DNA of 64,000 bases from Mannheimia sp041807705 (GCF_041807705.1 NZ_JBGTYY010000006.1:28454-92453); one strand, 5' to 3'. Numbered from the stretch's first letter, positions 17,468 through 26,775 are shown. Notes: generated by a model not told the origin, from the sequence alone. Numbers and translations: made by a program.

Positions 17468-17715
17468 ATGAAAGATCCCATTTTGCTTTTTCAAATACGA
17501 AACTATAGAATACCTTTCATTCTAAAATAAAAGGTATTTGTCATTTAGTTTGTAGTAGGCATTAAAGGAATCAAACTATGATGTAAATAAGTTATACGAG
17601 AAAATTTTTAAAAAAATTAAAAAGTTACCTAATCTTACATTCTTAGGTTAGGGATATTCATAGCAGTATGGTTTTCTGTATGTAATTACATGGGTTATAT
17701 ATAAAAATAGTAGTT

Positions 17716-18819
17716 ATGGATCATAATATGATAAAAGAAACAAAAAATTCAGCTTTAGCTACAGTACGATCATTTCATTACCAAGTACTTATTGGATTAA
17801 TGAAATGTTATGATATGAATGAGGGGGATACAGTTTATATTGAAAAAGATGGAGATGTGAGTCTGATAGCTCAGAATTGCCAAGGAATACAAATAGAAGC
17901 TAAAGACTTTTCTGATAATCTAACCGATCATCATACTAATTTTTGGAAAACATTGAAAAACTGGTTATTGCCTGAATTTAATCATAAACAATATAGCTCT
18001 TTAATTTTACATACTACTCAACCTTTTGGGGCTAGATCTAAATTGAAGCAGTGGAATAATCTTTCTGCAGAAGAGAAGTTATATTTGCTGAAAGATATTA
18101 ATCAGTCTAGAATTAATAATGATAGCGATATTTCTAGGTTTGAGGATATGGTTTTAAGTAATAATGAAGAACTTCTAAAAGAAGTTATATCTAAATTCTA
18201 TATATTTACAGAACAAGAAAAAGAAGATGAATTAATTAGAAGTATATATTTAAGAATAGCGTTATCGGGAATACCTGAGGGAAATATATCAGCTTACAAA
18301 GATAGTCTTATTGGGTTTGTTTACAATCAAGGTAATAAAACCAGATGGAGTATATCATATAAAGATTTTCATCTAAAATTAATGAATTTAACTCATCAGT
18401 TTTCACGAAGTGTATTTACTTTTCCTCAATTTGAGGTTCGTGAAGCAACAACGGATGAAGTTATAGAAAATTTACAAAAAGACTTTGTTATTAAAATTAT
18501 AGATATTGATTATTCAGAAGTTGTTCCTACTGCTATAGGAGATTACATTCAATTAATTAGTTCTCTTGATCAGGAATTAGATAATTATCCCAAATATTAT
18601 GAGTATACAAAGGAGTATCAAGCCCAATTAATAGAACGGTATAAGAGTAAATACAGAATAGCAAAGAGAAATAAAAAAAATCCTCAAGATCTATATGATG
18701 ATATGATAGGTGAAAGCCCTTCATCAATCGGAGAGATTACTCCACATTTATCTTATAAAAATGGCCTAATTCATGATGCTATGAATAGTGACATTGATCT
18801 AAAATGGGAGGTAAAATAA
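17716..18819 (+). CDS. Cap4/DUF4297-like nuclease, effector of an ABC three-component conflict system
   Basis: This 367-residue protein has an N-terminal segment like dsDNA nucleases of the Cap4/DUF4297 type: an opening with FHYQ (residues 20-23), then YIEKDGDVSLI (41-51) and IQIEAK (58-63), giving a D...E-x-K restriction-endonuclease core. The rest is helical with no motif I know. It overlaps the next gene by one base (TAATG) and so belongs to a coupled three-gene operon with a small middle protein and a DUF3732 ATPase. Such operons are described as ABC three-component (ABC-3C) systems and are thought to protect against phages or plasmids. There is no clear Shine-Dalgarno before ATG 17716, and ATG 17728 is an alternative start. 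Base composition is much more A/T-rich than its neighbours, which points to transfer. Confidence 0.75.
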   Translation: MDHNMIKETKNSALATVRSFHYQVLIGLMKCYDMNEGDTVYIEKDGDVSLIAQNCQGIQIEAKDFSDNLTDHHTNFWKTLKNWLLPEFNHKQYSSLILHTTQPFGARSKLKQWNNLSAEEKLYLLKDINQSRINNDSDISRFEDMVLSNNEELLKEVISKFYIFTEQEKEDELIRSIYLRIALSGIPEGNISAYKDSLIGFVYNQGNKTRWSISYKDFHLKLMNLTHQFSRSVFTFPQFEVREATTDEVIENLQKDFVIKIIDIDYSEVVPTAIGDYIQLISSLDQELDNYPKYYEYTKEYQAQLIERYKSKYRIAKRNKKNPQDLYDDMIGESPSSIGEITPHLSYKNGLIHDAMNSDIDLKWEVK

Positions 18820-19265
18820 TGAATACGATAGATGCTCTATATTTAATAAAGTATAATCCATTTAAATGCAGTAATTACATTTATTCTTTTTATAATAACC
18901 TAAAAATAAAAGAAAATAACCTTCTGTTGTTACCCTTAATAATACCATTATGTACTCACCCAGTACTATCTTATAAAATAGAGAAATCGAATAAAAGAAG
19001 CTCTATTTATACAATTTTCTTTAATAATCATAAAGAAATGTATGATCTTCAAGATAGAGTTAACCATTTTAGGACATTGTCATTAAATAGTTTAGAATAT
19101 TGTTTGATTAATGAATGGCTAGAGATATCTAATAAGAATCTATATTGTTATAAGACAACAGAAAGCAATATGGTGAAACATGTTAAAATAGCAGAAAAAC
19201 TCTCTAACTTATTTAATCCTTACTCAATCATTGAGATATATACTATCCTTGGAGTAAAACCATGA
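18819..19265 (+). CDS. Small middle component of the ABC three-component system
   Basis: This 148-residue protein has no enzymatic motif I can see. It is basic and helical, rich in Asn, Tyr and Lys. It matches in size and position the middle components that separate effector and ATPase in ABC-3C operons (usually about 150-170 residues), and it begins with a short helix containing YNPFKCSNYIYSF, like many of them. ATG 18819 is chosen because GGGAGGT at 18806-18812 is well placed and overlaps the upstream stop. The in-frame ATG 18804 lies before that site. The stop overlaps the ATPase start by 4 nt. Its likely role is to link ATPase and effector. Confidence 0.7.
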   Translation: MNTIDALYLIKYNPFKCSNYIYSFYNNLKIKENNLLLLPLIIPLCTHPVLSYKIEKSNKRSSIYTIFFNNHKEMYDLQDRVNHFRTLSLNSLEYCLINEWLEISNKNLYCYKTTESNMVKHVKIAEKLSNLFNPYSIIEIYTILGVKP

Positions 19266-21256
19266 AAACAATAATATATGAAATCGGCGTTTTAGATAAA
19301 GAAGGATCTATACATAAGATAATGCTCAAAGAAGGGCTAAATATTATCACTGGAAAATCATCTACTGGGAGAAGCGCAATAATAGAAATTTTTGATTATT
19401 GCTTTGCTAGTAGTGAATATACTGTGCCTAGTGGAGTAATTACTGAAGCTGCAGAATTATATTATTTATACATTCAAATTAATGAAGAGTTCTTTGTACT
19501 AGGTAGGAAAGCAAATAATAATAGAAGATGCTTCTTTAGTAGGGAAAATAGTTATATTTTTAATAAGATAAATATTGATTATTTTGATGATAGAAAGTTT
19601 ATAGATATTAATAACTATAAAGAACAGTTAAATAAACTATTTATGGATTTTTCGGATGTTGATGAATCTATAATAGCTAAAGAGCATAGAGGTAAACCCC
19701 AAGGAAAACCTTCTATTCGTGATTTTATATCTTTTAATCTACAACATCAGAATCTTATTGCAAATAAACATGCTATTTTCTACAGATTTGATGAAAAGGA
19801 TAAAAGGGATAGAATAATTTACTTTATTAAAATATTCTTAGGGTTTGTCGATCAGCGATTCTATATTTTATCTCAACAAAAAGAAGAGTTGGAATATAAT
19901 ATAAAATATATAAAAAAGGAAAAGACACTCCACGAAAAATATATAGTTAAAAATTCACCATTAATTAAATATAAATTAGATATAATCTCTTCTTTAATGG
20001 GAGCTGATAAACTACCAGTAACACAAGAAGATGTTTTAACAAATCCAGATGATGCAAAATTTTTATTAGATGAATTCATTACATTAGAAAAAATTAATCA
20101 TAATTCAGATAGAATATCGAAGCATTATCAAGAATTATACGTAGAGTTGAATAAATACAATTCTGTATTAAGAAATATGTATATAAAGAGAGATAGTATA
20201 AAAGCAAGTTTAAAAACTGAAATATCGCTATCCAGTCATTTAGCTAATATGGATATACCTAGTGAAGTAGTTATTGGTCATGTAGAGTGCCCTTTCTGCC
20301 ATTCTAAGAATGATTCATTGACAGATAGTGCAAAAGCATTAAATGATGCTATTGAACACTTATCAGATAGATTAACTCTAAATTCCAAACTAAAATCGCA
20401 GTTAGAAACTTCTTTAGAAGAAGTCAAGAATGATATTAAAAACATTAAATCAAAGATTCAAAATATCACTCAATCATTAGAGCTTATTAAAACTCAGAGT
20501 CAAAACATATCAAAATTGAATAATGTTATTGAAGCACTTGGAATGGCTAAAGGAGAATTGTTCTTCATGATAGATAATCTATCAAGTTGGAAAAATAATC
20601 CTGTCTATGATGAGGATATAGATAAATTAAAGAAAAAAATTGAAGAAATAAACTTTATTTTAGGAAAATACAATATAGAGCATGAGATCAAGAGAGCTGA
20701 AAATAGAATAAACAACATTATGGCTGAGTTAGGGAATCATTTTGACTTCGAAGATAAATATAAGCCAATCAAATTAAAATTCTCGTTAGAGAATTTTAAT
20801 TTATATCATGAATCTACCAATGAACGAATCTATCTAAGAACAATGGGTAGTGGAGCAAATTGGTTATATAGTCATCTTACTTTGTTTTTAGCTTTACACC
20901 AATATTTTATTGAGAATAAAAATTGTATTATTCCATCAATATTATTCTTAGACCAACCTACACAAGTGTATTTTCCTAACTTTAAAAAAGATAATTATGA
21001 CACATTTAACAAAGAACTTATTAAAGAGCTAGAAAATAATCAGGAACATTATGATGACGATATTAAATCAGTTGAAAATCTATTTATACAATTAGCTCGA
21101 TATTGCAAGATTCTAAAAGAAAAACATGGATATTCTCCGCAAATTATAGTTACTGATCATGCAGATGACCTAGAATTAGGTGATGAATTCAGATTTCAGG
21201 ATTTTGTAAATAATAATAGATGGAGGAAACGAGGTTTTATTGATATTGGTTACTAA
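19262..21256 (+). CDS. DUF3732-type Rad50-like ABC ATPase of a three-component system
   Basis: This 664-residue SMC/Rad50-like ATPase has its N-lobe at residues 1-180 with P-loop GKSSTGRS (31-38). It is followed by two helical arms with coiled-coil character broken by a CPFC motif (343-346), which resembles a Rad50 zinc hook. The C-lobe has the DUF3732 block: MGSGANWLYSH (528-538, signature loop), ILFLDQPTQVYFP (Walker B, Asp564 followed by Gln565) and VTDHADD (switch His633). The Gln after Walker B is typical of the family as I remember it. The Arg37 in place of the P-loop Lys is unusual and may slow hydrolysis. It is probably the sensor of foreign or damaged DNA that controls the nuclease encoded two genes upstream. 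It is followed by A/T-rich DNA and an IS remnant. Confidence 0.85.
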   Translation: MKTIIYEIGVLDKEGSIHKIMLKEGLNIITGKSSTGRSAIIEIFDYCFASSEYTVPSGVITEAAELYYLYIQINEEFFVLGRKANNNRRCFFSRENSYIFNKINIDYFDDRKFIDINNYKEQLNKLFMDFSDVDESIIAKEHRGKPQGKPSIRDFISFNLQHQNLIANKHAIFYRFDEKDKRDRIIYFIKIFLGFVDQRFYILSQQKEELEYNIKYIKKEKTLHEKYIVKNSPLIKYKLDIISSLMGADKLPVTQEDVLTNPDDAKFLLDEFITLEKINHNSDRISKHYQELYVELNKYNSVLRNMYIKRDSIKASLKTEISLSSHLANMDIPSEVVIGHVECPFCHSKNDSLTDSAKALNDAIEHLSDRLTLNSKLKSQLETSLEEVKNDIKNIKSKIQNITQSLELIKTQSQNISKLNNVIEALGMAKGELFFMIDNLSSWKNNPVYDEDIDKLKKKIEEINFILGKYNIEHEIKRAENRINNIMAELGNHFDFEDKYKPIKLKFSLENFNLYHESTNERIYLRTMGSGANWLYSHLTLFLALHQYFIENKNCIIPSILFLDQPTQVYFPNFKKDNYDTFNKELIKELENNQEHYDDDIKSVENLFIQLARYCKILKEKHGYSPQIIVTDHADDLELGDEFRFQDFVNNNRWRKRGFIDIGY

Positions 21257-21474
21257 AATCTTGGTGTAGTAGATAAAAGCGTTGGTTTTAATTATTTTTT
21301 AGTGATTACTACCAACTCTTTCTATTTAAAAATACCTTTAAGACTAAATTGAAGAAAAGGATAATAAGTAAAACGGCATATAGGACAAAATAGTTGGTCT
21401 TTTTACATTTTATGTGCCAGTAAAACACATGATCTATCCCCAAAAACCTGGACACCTAATTTGAGGTGCAGATT

Positions 21475-21849
21475 ATGTCCTATTCTTACCAATTTCGTTT
21501 AAACATTATCAAACTCGTCACTGAACAGGATTTTGGTATCCGTGAAGTCGCTAAACTTCATCAGATTTCTCATTCCCTTGTCATTAATTGGCTAAAAGAA
21601 TTTTACGAACGGGGCTTAGAGGGCGTAAAATCTCCCTGCACTAAACCTAAATCCCTCAAAATAGCGAAGCCTAAAATGAAGAAGAAAGACATTGAAATCC
21701 CCGAGCCAACCGACCTTTCGCCCCAAGCGTTTAAAAAGTTACAACGCGAGTTAGCCTTAGCTAGTGCGGAGATTGCCTACCTAAAAAAGTTGGAGGAGCT
21801 CGACCTTCAAAAACGACGGCAGAAAAAAGGACTGTCATTGAAGAACTAA
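21475..21849 (+). CDS. IS3-family transposase OrfA
   Basis: This 124-residue OrfA has a helix-turn-helix (REVAKLHQISHSLVINWLKEF) and a C-terminal leucine-zipper-like segment (LQRELALASAEIAYLKKLEEL). It appears intact. An A6G run at 21823-21829 is a plausible site for the programmed -1 frameshift that makes OrfAB in this family. With OrfB broken it cannot give a working transposase. Confidence 0.85.
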   Translation: MSYSYQFRLNIIKLVTEQDFGIREVAKLHQISHSLVINWLKEFYERGLEGVKSPCTKPKSLKIAKPKMKKKDIEIPEPTDLSPQAFKKLQRELALASAEIAYLKKLEELDLQKRRQKKGLSLKN

Positions 21850-22654
21850 GGTCAGCACACGGTTTAAATGACCTACTTCGAGTTGCCCAAATGTCTCGTT
21901 CTACCTTTTATTATCAACAGGTTAAGCGAGACTATACACAAGCTAAAGAGGCGATTTTATCGTTGTATCACGAGAGTAAACAGCGTGACGGCTATCGTCC
22001 TTTAACCTTAAAACTACGGCAAATCGGCTTGGGTTTAAATCACAAAACGGTGTTGAAATTAATGAAAGCCTTATGCATTCGTTTGATTTTACGCAAGAAA
22101 AGGCACGGAAAACGGGGAAAACCTCACATATTGCACCGAATGTGCTGAATCGTGATTTTACGGCAACAGCTCTCAATCAAAAATGGGTAACCGATGTGAC
22201 GGAATTTCACATTGGGCAAGAAAAACTCTACTTTTCGCCGTTAATGGATTTAGCCAATCGGGAAATTATTGCGTATCATTTTGCTACACGCCCGAAGTTC
22301 CCCTTAGTCAAAAGGATGTTAGAACAAGAACTTAGCCGACTTAAACCGACAGACTGCCCGATTATTCACAGTGACCAAGGGGTATCATAGGGTACAGAAG
22401 AATGGATAAAGGTGTTGGAAGGCAGGGCAATAATACGCAGTATGAGTCGCAGAGGAAACTGCCACGACAATGCGGTCATTGAGAGTTTCTTTGCTATATT
22501 AAAATCGGAGTGCTTTTACTCACGCACTTATACTTCAATCGCTGAATGACAGACAGAAATTGAAGAATATGTGGTGTATTATAACCAAAAACAAGTTAAA
22601 CTTGATTTAAACGGATTGAGCCCAGTACAATACCGAACTCAATATTTAAGTTAA
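21825..22654 (+). pseudogene. IS3-family transposase OrfB, broken
   Basis: The sequence begins in the -1 frame relative to OrfA (VIEELRSAHGLNDLL, MSRSTFYYQ). It then loses frame near 22115-22125 and continues as NQKWVTDVTEF (first catalytic Asp of the DDE domain), PIIHSDQG (second Asp) and CHDNAVIESFFAILKSE (Glu). In-frame stops lie at 22388-22390 (TAG) and 22547-22549 (TGA). One frameshift and two nonsense codons make it inactive. Confidence 0.9.
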
Positions 22655-22685
22655 TAAACTGTCCAACTTTTGGGGGGGCAGATCA

Positions 22686-22731
22686 ACAAGTGGTCGATTT
22701 TGCAAATTTTTTTGCAAAACCGACCGCTTGT
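22686..22731. repeat. Inverted pair of uptake signals behind iolG
   Basis: ACAAGTGGTC (one base off the core) at 22686-22695 faces GACCGCTTGT at 22722-22731, lying directly between the IS end and the iolG stop. It probably terminates the iolD-E-G transcript. Confidence 0.75.
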
Positions 22732-22742
22732 CTATTTACTTA

Positions 22743-23753
22743 TTAAGCTACTTCATTCAATTTCACAGGGCGATTTTCTTCCAGTGATTTTTTCGCAGCG
22801 AGAGCAATTAGCACAGGCTGTAAGCCGTCATTGCCGTTTACCGGTGTTGGTTTGTCGTTTACGACAGAATCCACGAAGCAGCTGATTTCGTCAGCGAAAG
22901 ATTGCATATAGCGTTCTAAGAAGAAGTATTTTGGTTTTTCTGCAATCACGCCATTTTCGCCAGAGAACACCGCTGTTGAACCTGTGTCGTTAGTGATGTG
23001 GATTGCTCCTTTTGAGCCAAATACTTCTGCTCGTTGGTCATAACCGTAAGCAGCTTTACGGCTGTTGTCGATCACGCCGATTGCTCCATTTGCTAATTTG
23101 AGCGTAATTACCGCAGTATCGATGTCGCCTGCTTTGCCAATTTCAGGGTTTACCAGAACGGTACCCACCGCAAACACTTCTTCCACTTCGCTGCCAGAGA
23201 GGTAACGAATCATATCGAAGTCGTGAATGGTCATATCGAAGAACATTCCACCAGAGACTTTCACATATTCAATTGGCGGGGCTTCCGGGTCACGGGAAGT
23301 GACTCGGATAACGTGCGGTTCACCAATATCACCTGCCGCCACACGGTCTTTAATCGCTTTGAAGTTATGGTCGAAGCGACGGTTAAAGCCCACTTGGAAT
23401 TTTACACCGGCTTTTTCGACTGCACTCAATACTTCACGGATTTTAGCTGGGTCTGAATCTACCGGTTTTTCACAGAAAACGTGTTTGCCAGCCTGTGCTG
23501 CCTCAATCGAAATCGGGGCGTGAGTATTGGTGGAAGAGCAGACCAATACCGCATCAATTTCCGGATCTTGCAGGATTTTTTTATAGTCATCATAGACTTC
23601 CGGAATACCCATCGATTTTGCCCAAGCGGTCAATTCTTCGGTAATTTTTACATCAGAGATTGCTTTGATTTCAGTACCTTTAACATATTTGCTAATACTT
23701 TCAGAATGCACACGACCAATACGGCCTGCACCAATAATACCTACTTTTAACAT
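22743..23753 (-). CDS. iolG: myo-inositol 2-dehydrogenase
   Basis: IolG oxidises myo-inositol to 2-keto-myo-inositol with NAD+, the first step of the pathway. The 336-residue protein has the Rossmann start LKVGIIGAGRIGRVHSE, the Gfo/Idh signature HVFCEKPVD with its Lys, QVGFNRRFDHNF, and the active-site stretch GGMFFDMTIHDFDMIRY. ATG 23753 is chosen since CAGGAG lies just before it and the ATG follows the iolE stop after one base. The ORF can be read seven codons further up into iolE, without support. It is the last gene of the iolD-iolE-iolG operon. Confidence 0.95.
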   Translation of the reverse strand: MLKVGIIGAGRIGRVHSESISKYVKGTEIKAISDVKITEELTAWAKSMGIPEVYDDYKKILQDPEIDAVLVCSSTNTHAPISIEAAQAGKHVFCEKPVDSDPAKIREVLSAVEKAGVKFQVGFNRRFDHNFKAIKDRVAAGDIGEPHVIRVTSRDPEAPPIEYVKVSGGMFFDMTIHDFDMIRYLSGSEVEEVFAVGTVLVNPEIGKAGDIDTAVITLKLANGAIGVIDNSRKAAYGYDQRAEVFGSKGAIHITNDTGSTAVFSGENGVIAEKPKYFFLERYMQSFADEISCFVDSVVNDKPTPVNGNDGLQPVLIALAAKKSLEENRPVKLNEVA

Positions 23754-23754
23754 A

Positions 23755-24651
23755 TTAAACTCCTGCGGTTTCACGGATATAGTTTCTGCCTTTTAAGGCG
23801 TATTCAAATGGGTTTGCGATTGCTGGATCTTGTTCTGCTTCTACCACCATCCAGCCTTTGTAATCGTGTTTTTCGAGAATGTCGAAGATTGGTTTGAAAT
23901 CAATCACACCATCGCCCGGCACGGTAAATGTGCCTTTTTTCACACCTTCTAAGAAGCTCAAATCTTTCGCTTTCACTTCTGCAACAACTTCATCTCGCAC
24001 ATCTTTTAAGTGCACGTGGATAATACGGTCGATATATTTTTCCAGCACGCCGAGCATCGCTTTTTGGCAACCCTCTGAGTAGTACAGATGACCTGAATCG
24101 AACAGCAAGTAAACATCATCATTCACTTCTGCCATATAACGATCCACTTCTTCAGGCGTTTGAATACCCGTTCCCATATGGTGATGCAGGCAGACTTTCA
24201 TTCCTTTTTCGGCGGCAAGTTTCGCCAATTCGTTATAGCCTTCTGCCATACGTTTCCAATCTTCATCGTTGAAAATCGGTTTTTCTTTGAACACAGATTT
24301 GGTTGTGCCTTGAATACTACGACTCTGTTCGGAACAGCCGATCACTTTTGCACCCATTGCGTGCAGGAAATCACGGTGTTTGATGAACTCGGCAATGGTC
24401 TCTTCCCGCTTACCGTCCACAAAGAAGGTGCTGAACCACGCATTACAGATTTGAATGCCACGCACGTCCAGCTTATGTTTTAACACGGCAACATCACGCG
24501 GATATTTATTACCCACTTCACAGCCCGTGTAGCCGGCAAGTGCCATCTCACTCACACACTGCTCGAAAGTGTTTTCTGCACCCAGTTCAGGCAAGTCATC
24601 GTTTGTCCAGCCGATAGGGGCGATACCTAATTGAATGTTTTCTGCTTTCAT
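23755..24651 (-). CDS. iolE: Inosose dehydratase
   Basis: IolE removes water from 2-keto-myo-inositol to give the trihydroxycyclohexane-dione substrate of IolD. The 298-residue TIM-barrel protein (xylose-isomerase-like, AP endonuclease 2 superfamily) starts LGIAPIGWTNDDLPELG, a hallmark of IolE. It has metal-binding residues in CLHHHMGTGIQTPEE, LLFDSGHLYYSEG, HVHLKDVR and VVEAEQDP. It lies between iolD (97-nt gap with an interspersed repeat) and iolG (1-nt gap). Confidence 0.96.
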   Translation of the reverse strand: MKAENIQLGIAPIGWTNDDLPELGAENTFEQCVSEMALAGYTGCEVGNKYPRDVAVLKHKLDVRGIQICNAWFSTFFVDGKREETIAEFIKHRDFLHAMGAKVIGCSEQSRSIQGTTKSVFKEKPIFNDEDWKRMAEGYNELAKLAAEKGMKVCLHHHMGTGIQTPEEVDRYMAEVNDDVYLLFDSGHLYYSEGCQKAMLGVLEKYIDRIIHVHLKDVRDEVVAEVKAKDLSFLEGVKKGTFTVPGDGVIDFKPIFDILEKHDYKGWMVVEAEQDPAIANPFEYALKGRNYIRETAGV

Positions 24652-24687
24652 AGAGAAACCTCGTTTGATTGAGTTAATTTATTTTCC

Positions 24688-24715
24688 GTAGGGGCGAATT
24701 GCAACTCGCCCCTAC
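24688..24715. repeat. Short interspersed palindrome between iolD and iolE
   Basis: GTAGGGGCGA (24688-24697) pairs perfectly with TCGCCCCTAC (24706-24715). A related copy lies at 46691-46714 between rpoB and rpoC. A single uptake signal overlaps its right end. Confidence 0.7.
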
Positions 24716-24747
24716 AAGCGGTGATTTTTCGTCAATTTTTTGCAAAA

Positions 24748-26682
24748 TTAGTATTTTCTCGCTTTTGCTAACTGCTCTTGCGATCTCGTTCTGGCTTGTT
24801 GAATACGTTCGCTTTCCGATACTTCTGCCACACCAACGTGCCACCAGCAGCCGTAGCCGTGAGCCATCGTTTTCGGCAACACTTTAATATCAATCAGCGT
24901 TGAAACAGTTTGCTGTTTCGCGTCTTGAAGAGCTGAACGCAGTTCGGCTTCGTTGGTCACACGGTAAGTTTTGCAGCCGTATGCTTCGGCGTTTTTAGCA
25001 AAATCAATCGGCACTAAACCGCCGTTGAGCTGGTTGCTTTGCACATTACGGAAGCGGAATTCCGTGCCGAAGCTGTCCATTCCGTTGCCGATTTGCAGGT
25101 TGTTGATACAGCCGTTTGCCATATTGTCGAACAGCACCACGTTGATTTTTTTACCTTCTTGGATAGAAGTCACTAACTCGGTGTGCGCCATTAAGTAAGA
25201 GCCGTCGCCAAGTAAGGCGTAAACTTCTTGCTCAGGGCGAGCGATTTTCACGCCGACCGCCGCACTGACTTCGTAACCCATACAGGAGTAGCCGTATTCA
25301 AGGTGATAGGTCTCTTCGCCTTTGCTCAACCAAGTACGTTGTAAATCGCCTGGTAAGCTACCAGCAGCAGCGACGATAATGCCATCGTTTTCAATGGTTT
25401 CGTTCACGATACCGAGTACTTGGGATTGGGTTAATTGTGAGCCGGTGAGCTTGATAAATTCGTTATGAACCGCTTTGTGATCCAAGTTATCGTTGATTTC
25501 AGGGGTGAAATCCGGGCTGTATTGCACCGCGCGCAGGCGTTTGATTTCTTCGGCAAAGTCCGCTTTGGCGGTGGCAATTTCATTACCCCATTGTGCTTGG
25601 TAGCTGCTTGGGAGCTTAGCCAGCAATGCTTCAAGCGTTGCTTTGGCATCAGCCACAATTTGCACGCCGTCTAATTTGTAGGCATCGAAACGTGCCACGT
25701 TGATATTTAAGAACTGCACGTCCGGATTTTGGAATATCCATTTCGAAGAAGTGGTGAAGTCGGTGTAGCGTGTGCCGATACCGATGACTAAATCGGCTTC
25801 TTTCGCCAAGCGGTTTGCCGCTAAACAGCCAGTTTCGCCGACACCGCCCACGTTCAATTCGTAGTCGGAAACCACCGCACTTTTACCCGCTTGGGTTTCT
25901 GCAAATGGAATACCAAACTGTTTTGCAAATTTTTGCAGGATTTGACCCGCTTGTGAGTAGCGTACACCTCCCCCGCAGACGATCAGCGGTTTTTTCTTGG
26001 CAGTAATTAGTTTCACCGCATCATTCAGCATCGCTTCGGTTGGCAGATTGCGCTCCAAACGGTGAACGCGTTTTTGTAGGAAGCTGTTCGGGAAGTCAAA
26101 GCTTTCTGCTTGCACGTCTTGCGGAAGTGCAATGGTCACAGCCCCAGTTTCTGCCGGATCAGTCAGTACGCGGAAGGCATTGATACAGGCACTCATCAAC
26201 TGCTCTGGACGTTGCACACGATCCCAGTATTTGCTGACCGCACGGAATGCATCGTTGGTGCTGATACTTAAATCGTAAGATTGCTCAATTTGTTGTAGTA
26301 CAGGGTCTGGTTGGCGGGTGGCAAACACATCGCCCGGTAATAACAGAAGTGGAATGCGGTTGGCGGTTGCGGTTGCCGCAGCGGTAAGCATATTGGCAGC
26401 ACCCGGTCCAACAGAGGAAGTGCAAGCAATAATTCTTTGGCGTAAGTTCTGTTTTGCAAAACCCATCGCCAAGTGTGCCATACCTTGCTCATTTCTGCCT
26501 TGGTAGAGCGTTAGGCTGCCTGCATCTTGTGCCAGTGCTTGCCCGATGCCCAGTACGTTGCCGTGGCCGAAAATGGCGGCAACGCCGTGAACAAATTTGA
26601 TTTCCTTGCCATCGACTTCCAAATATTGATTATCTAAAAATTTAACCAATGCTTGAGCGACTGTCAGTCTGGTTGTTTGCAT
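24748..26682 (-). CDS. iolD: 3D-(3,5/4)-trihydroxycyclohexane-1,2-dione hydrolase (TPP enzyme)
   Basis: IolD opens the inositol ring, giving 5-deoxy-glucuronate. It is a 644-residue thiamine-diphosphate enzyme. The catalytic Glu is in GRNEQGMAHLAMGF, the central domain contains GGGVRYSQAG and IGIGTRYTDFTTSS, and the TPP/Mg motif is LGDGSYLMAHTELVTSIQEGKKINVVLFDN. The C-terminus has the family HGYGCWWHVGVAEVSES. Length is normal. It is the first gene of the minus-strand iolDEG unit and diverges from iolC across a region with two CRP-like and two inferred IolR sites. Confidence 0.97.
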   Translation of the reverse strand: MQTTRLTVAQALVKFLDNQYLEVDGKEIKFVHGVAAIFGHGNVLGIGQALAQDAGSLTLYQGRNEQGMAHLAMGFAKQNLRQRIIACTSSVGPGAANMLTAAATATANRIPLLLLPGDVFATRQPDPVLQQIEQSYDLSISTNDAFRAVSKYWDRVQRPEQLMSACINAFRVLTDPAETGAVTIALPQDVQAESFDFPNSFLQKRVHRLERNLPTEAMLNDAVKLITAKKKPLIVCGGGVRYSQAGQILQKFAKQFGIPFAETQAGKSAVVSDYELNVGGVGETGCLAANRLAKEADLVIGIGTRYTDFTTSSKWIFQNPDVQFLNINVARFDAYKLDGVQIVADAKATLEALLAKLPSSYQAQWGNEIATAKADFAEEIKRLRAVQYSPDFTPEINDNLDHKAVHNEFIKLTGSQLTQSQVLGIVNETIENDGIIVAAAGSLPGDLQRTWLSKGEETYHLEYGYSCMGYEVSAAVGVKIARPEQEVYALLGDGSYLMAHTELVTSIQEGKKINVVLFDNMANGCINNLQIGNGMDSFGTEFRFRNVQSNQLNGGLVPIDFAKNAEAYGCKTYRVTNEAELRSALQDAKQQTVSTLIDIKVLPKTMAHGYGCWWHVGVAEVSESERIQQARTRSQEQLAKARKY

Positions 26683-26761
26683 AGTGCATTCTCCATAATG
26701 TGCGTGTCGCCAGCCGAGCAGAACGCTACAAGCGGGCGATTATTCAGAAAAGTTTGCAAAT

Positions 26762-26775
26762 GAAAAATTTATTTC
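26762..26775. promoter_or_regulatory. Inferred IolR operator, iolD side
   Basis: GAAA-AATTTA-TTTC lies 79 nt upstream of iolD and is identical to the site at 12405-12418. Confidence 0.6.

Larger units (their letters stand above)
21431..22684 (+). mobile_element. Decayed IS3-family (IS150-like) element with possible GATC target duplication
   Basis: Imperfect terminal inverted repeats lie at 21435-21454 (TATCCCCAAAAACCTGGACA) and 22660-22680 (TGTCCAACTTTTGGGGGGGCA). Both ends are flanked by GATC (21431-21434 and 22681-22684), a possible 4-bp target duplication. Two overlapping transposase frames lie inside. The element marks the right edge of the low-GC island and touches the iolG side of the iol locus. 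Confidence 0.85.

Noticed and set aside
17509..17538. Inverted repeat AATACCTTT / AAAGGTATT after the broken dehydrogenase as a terminator
   Set aside because: The 12-nt loop and lack of a T run make it weak. It could equally be chance in A/T-rich DNA at the island edge.
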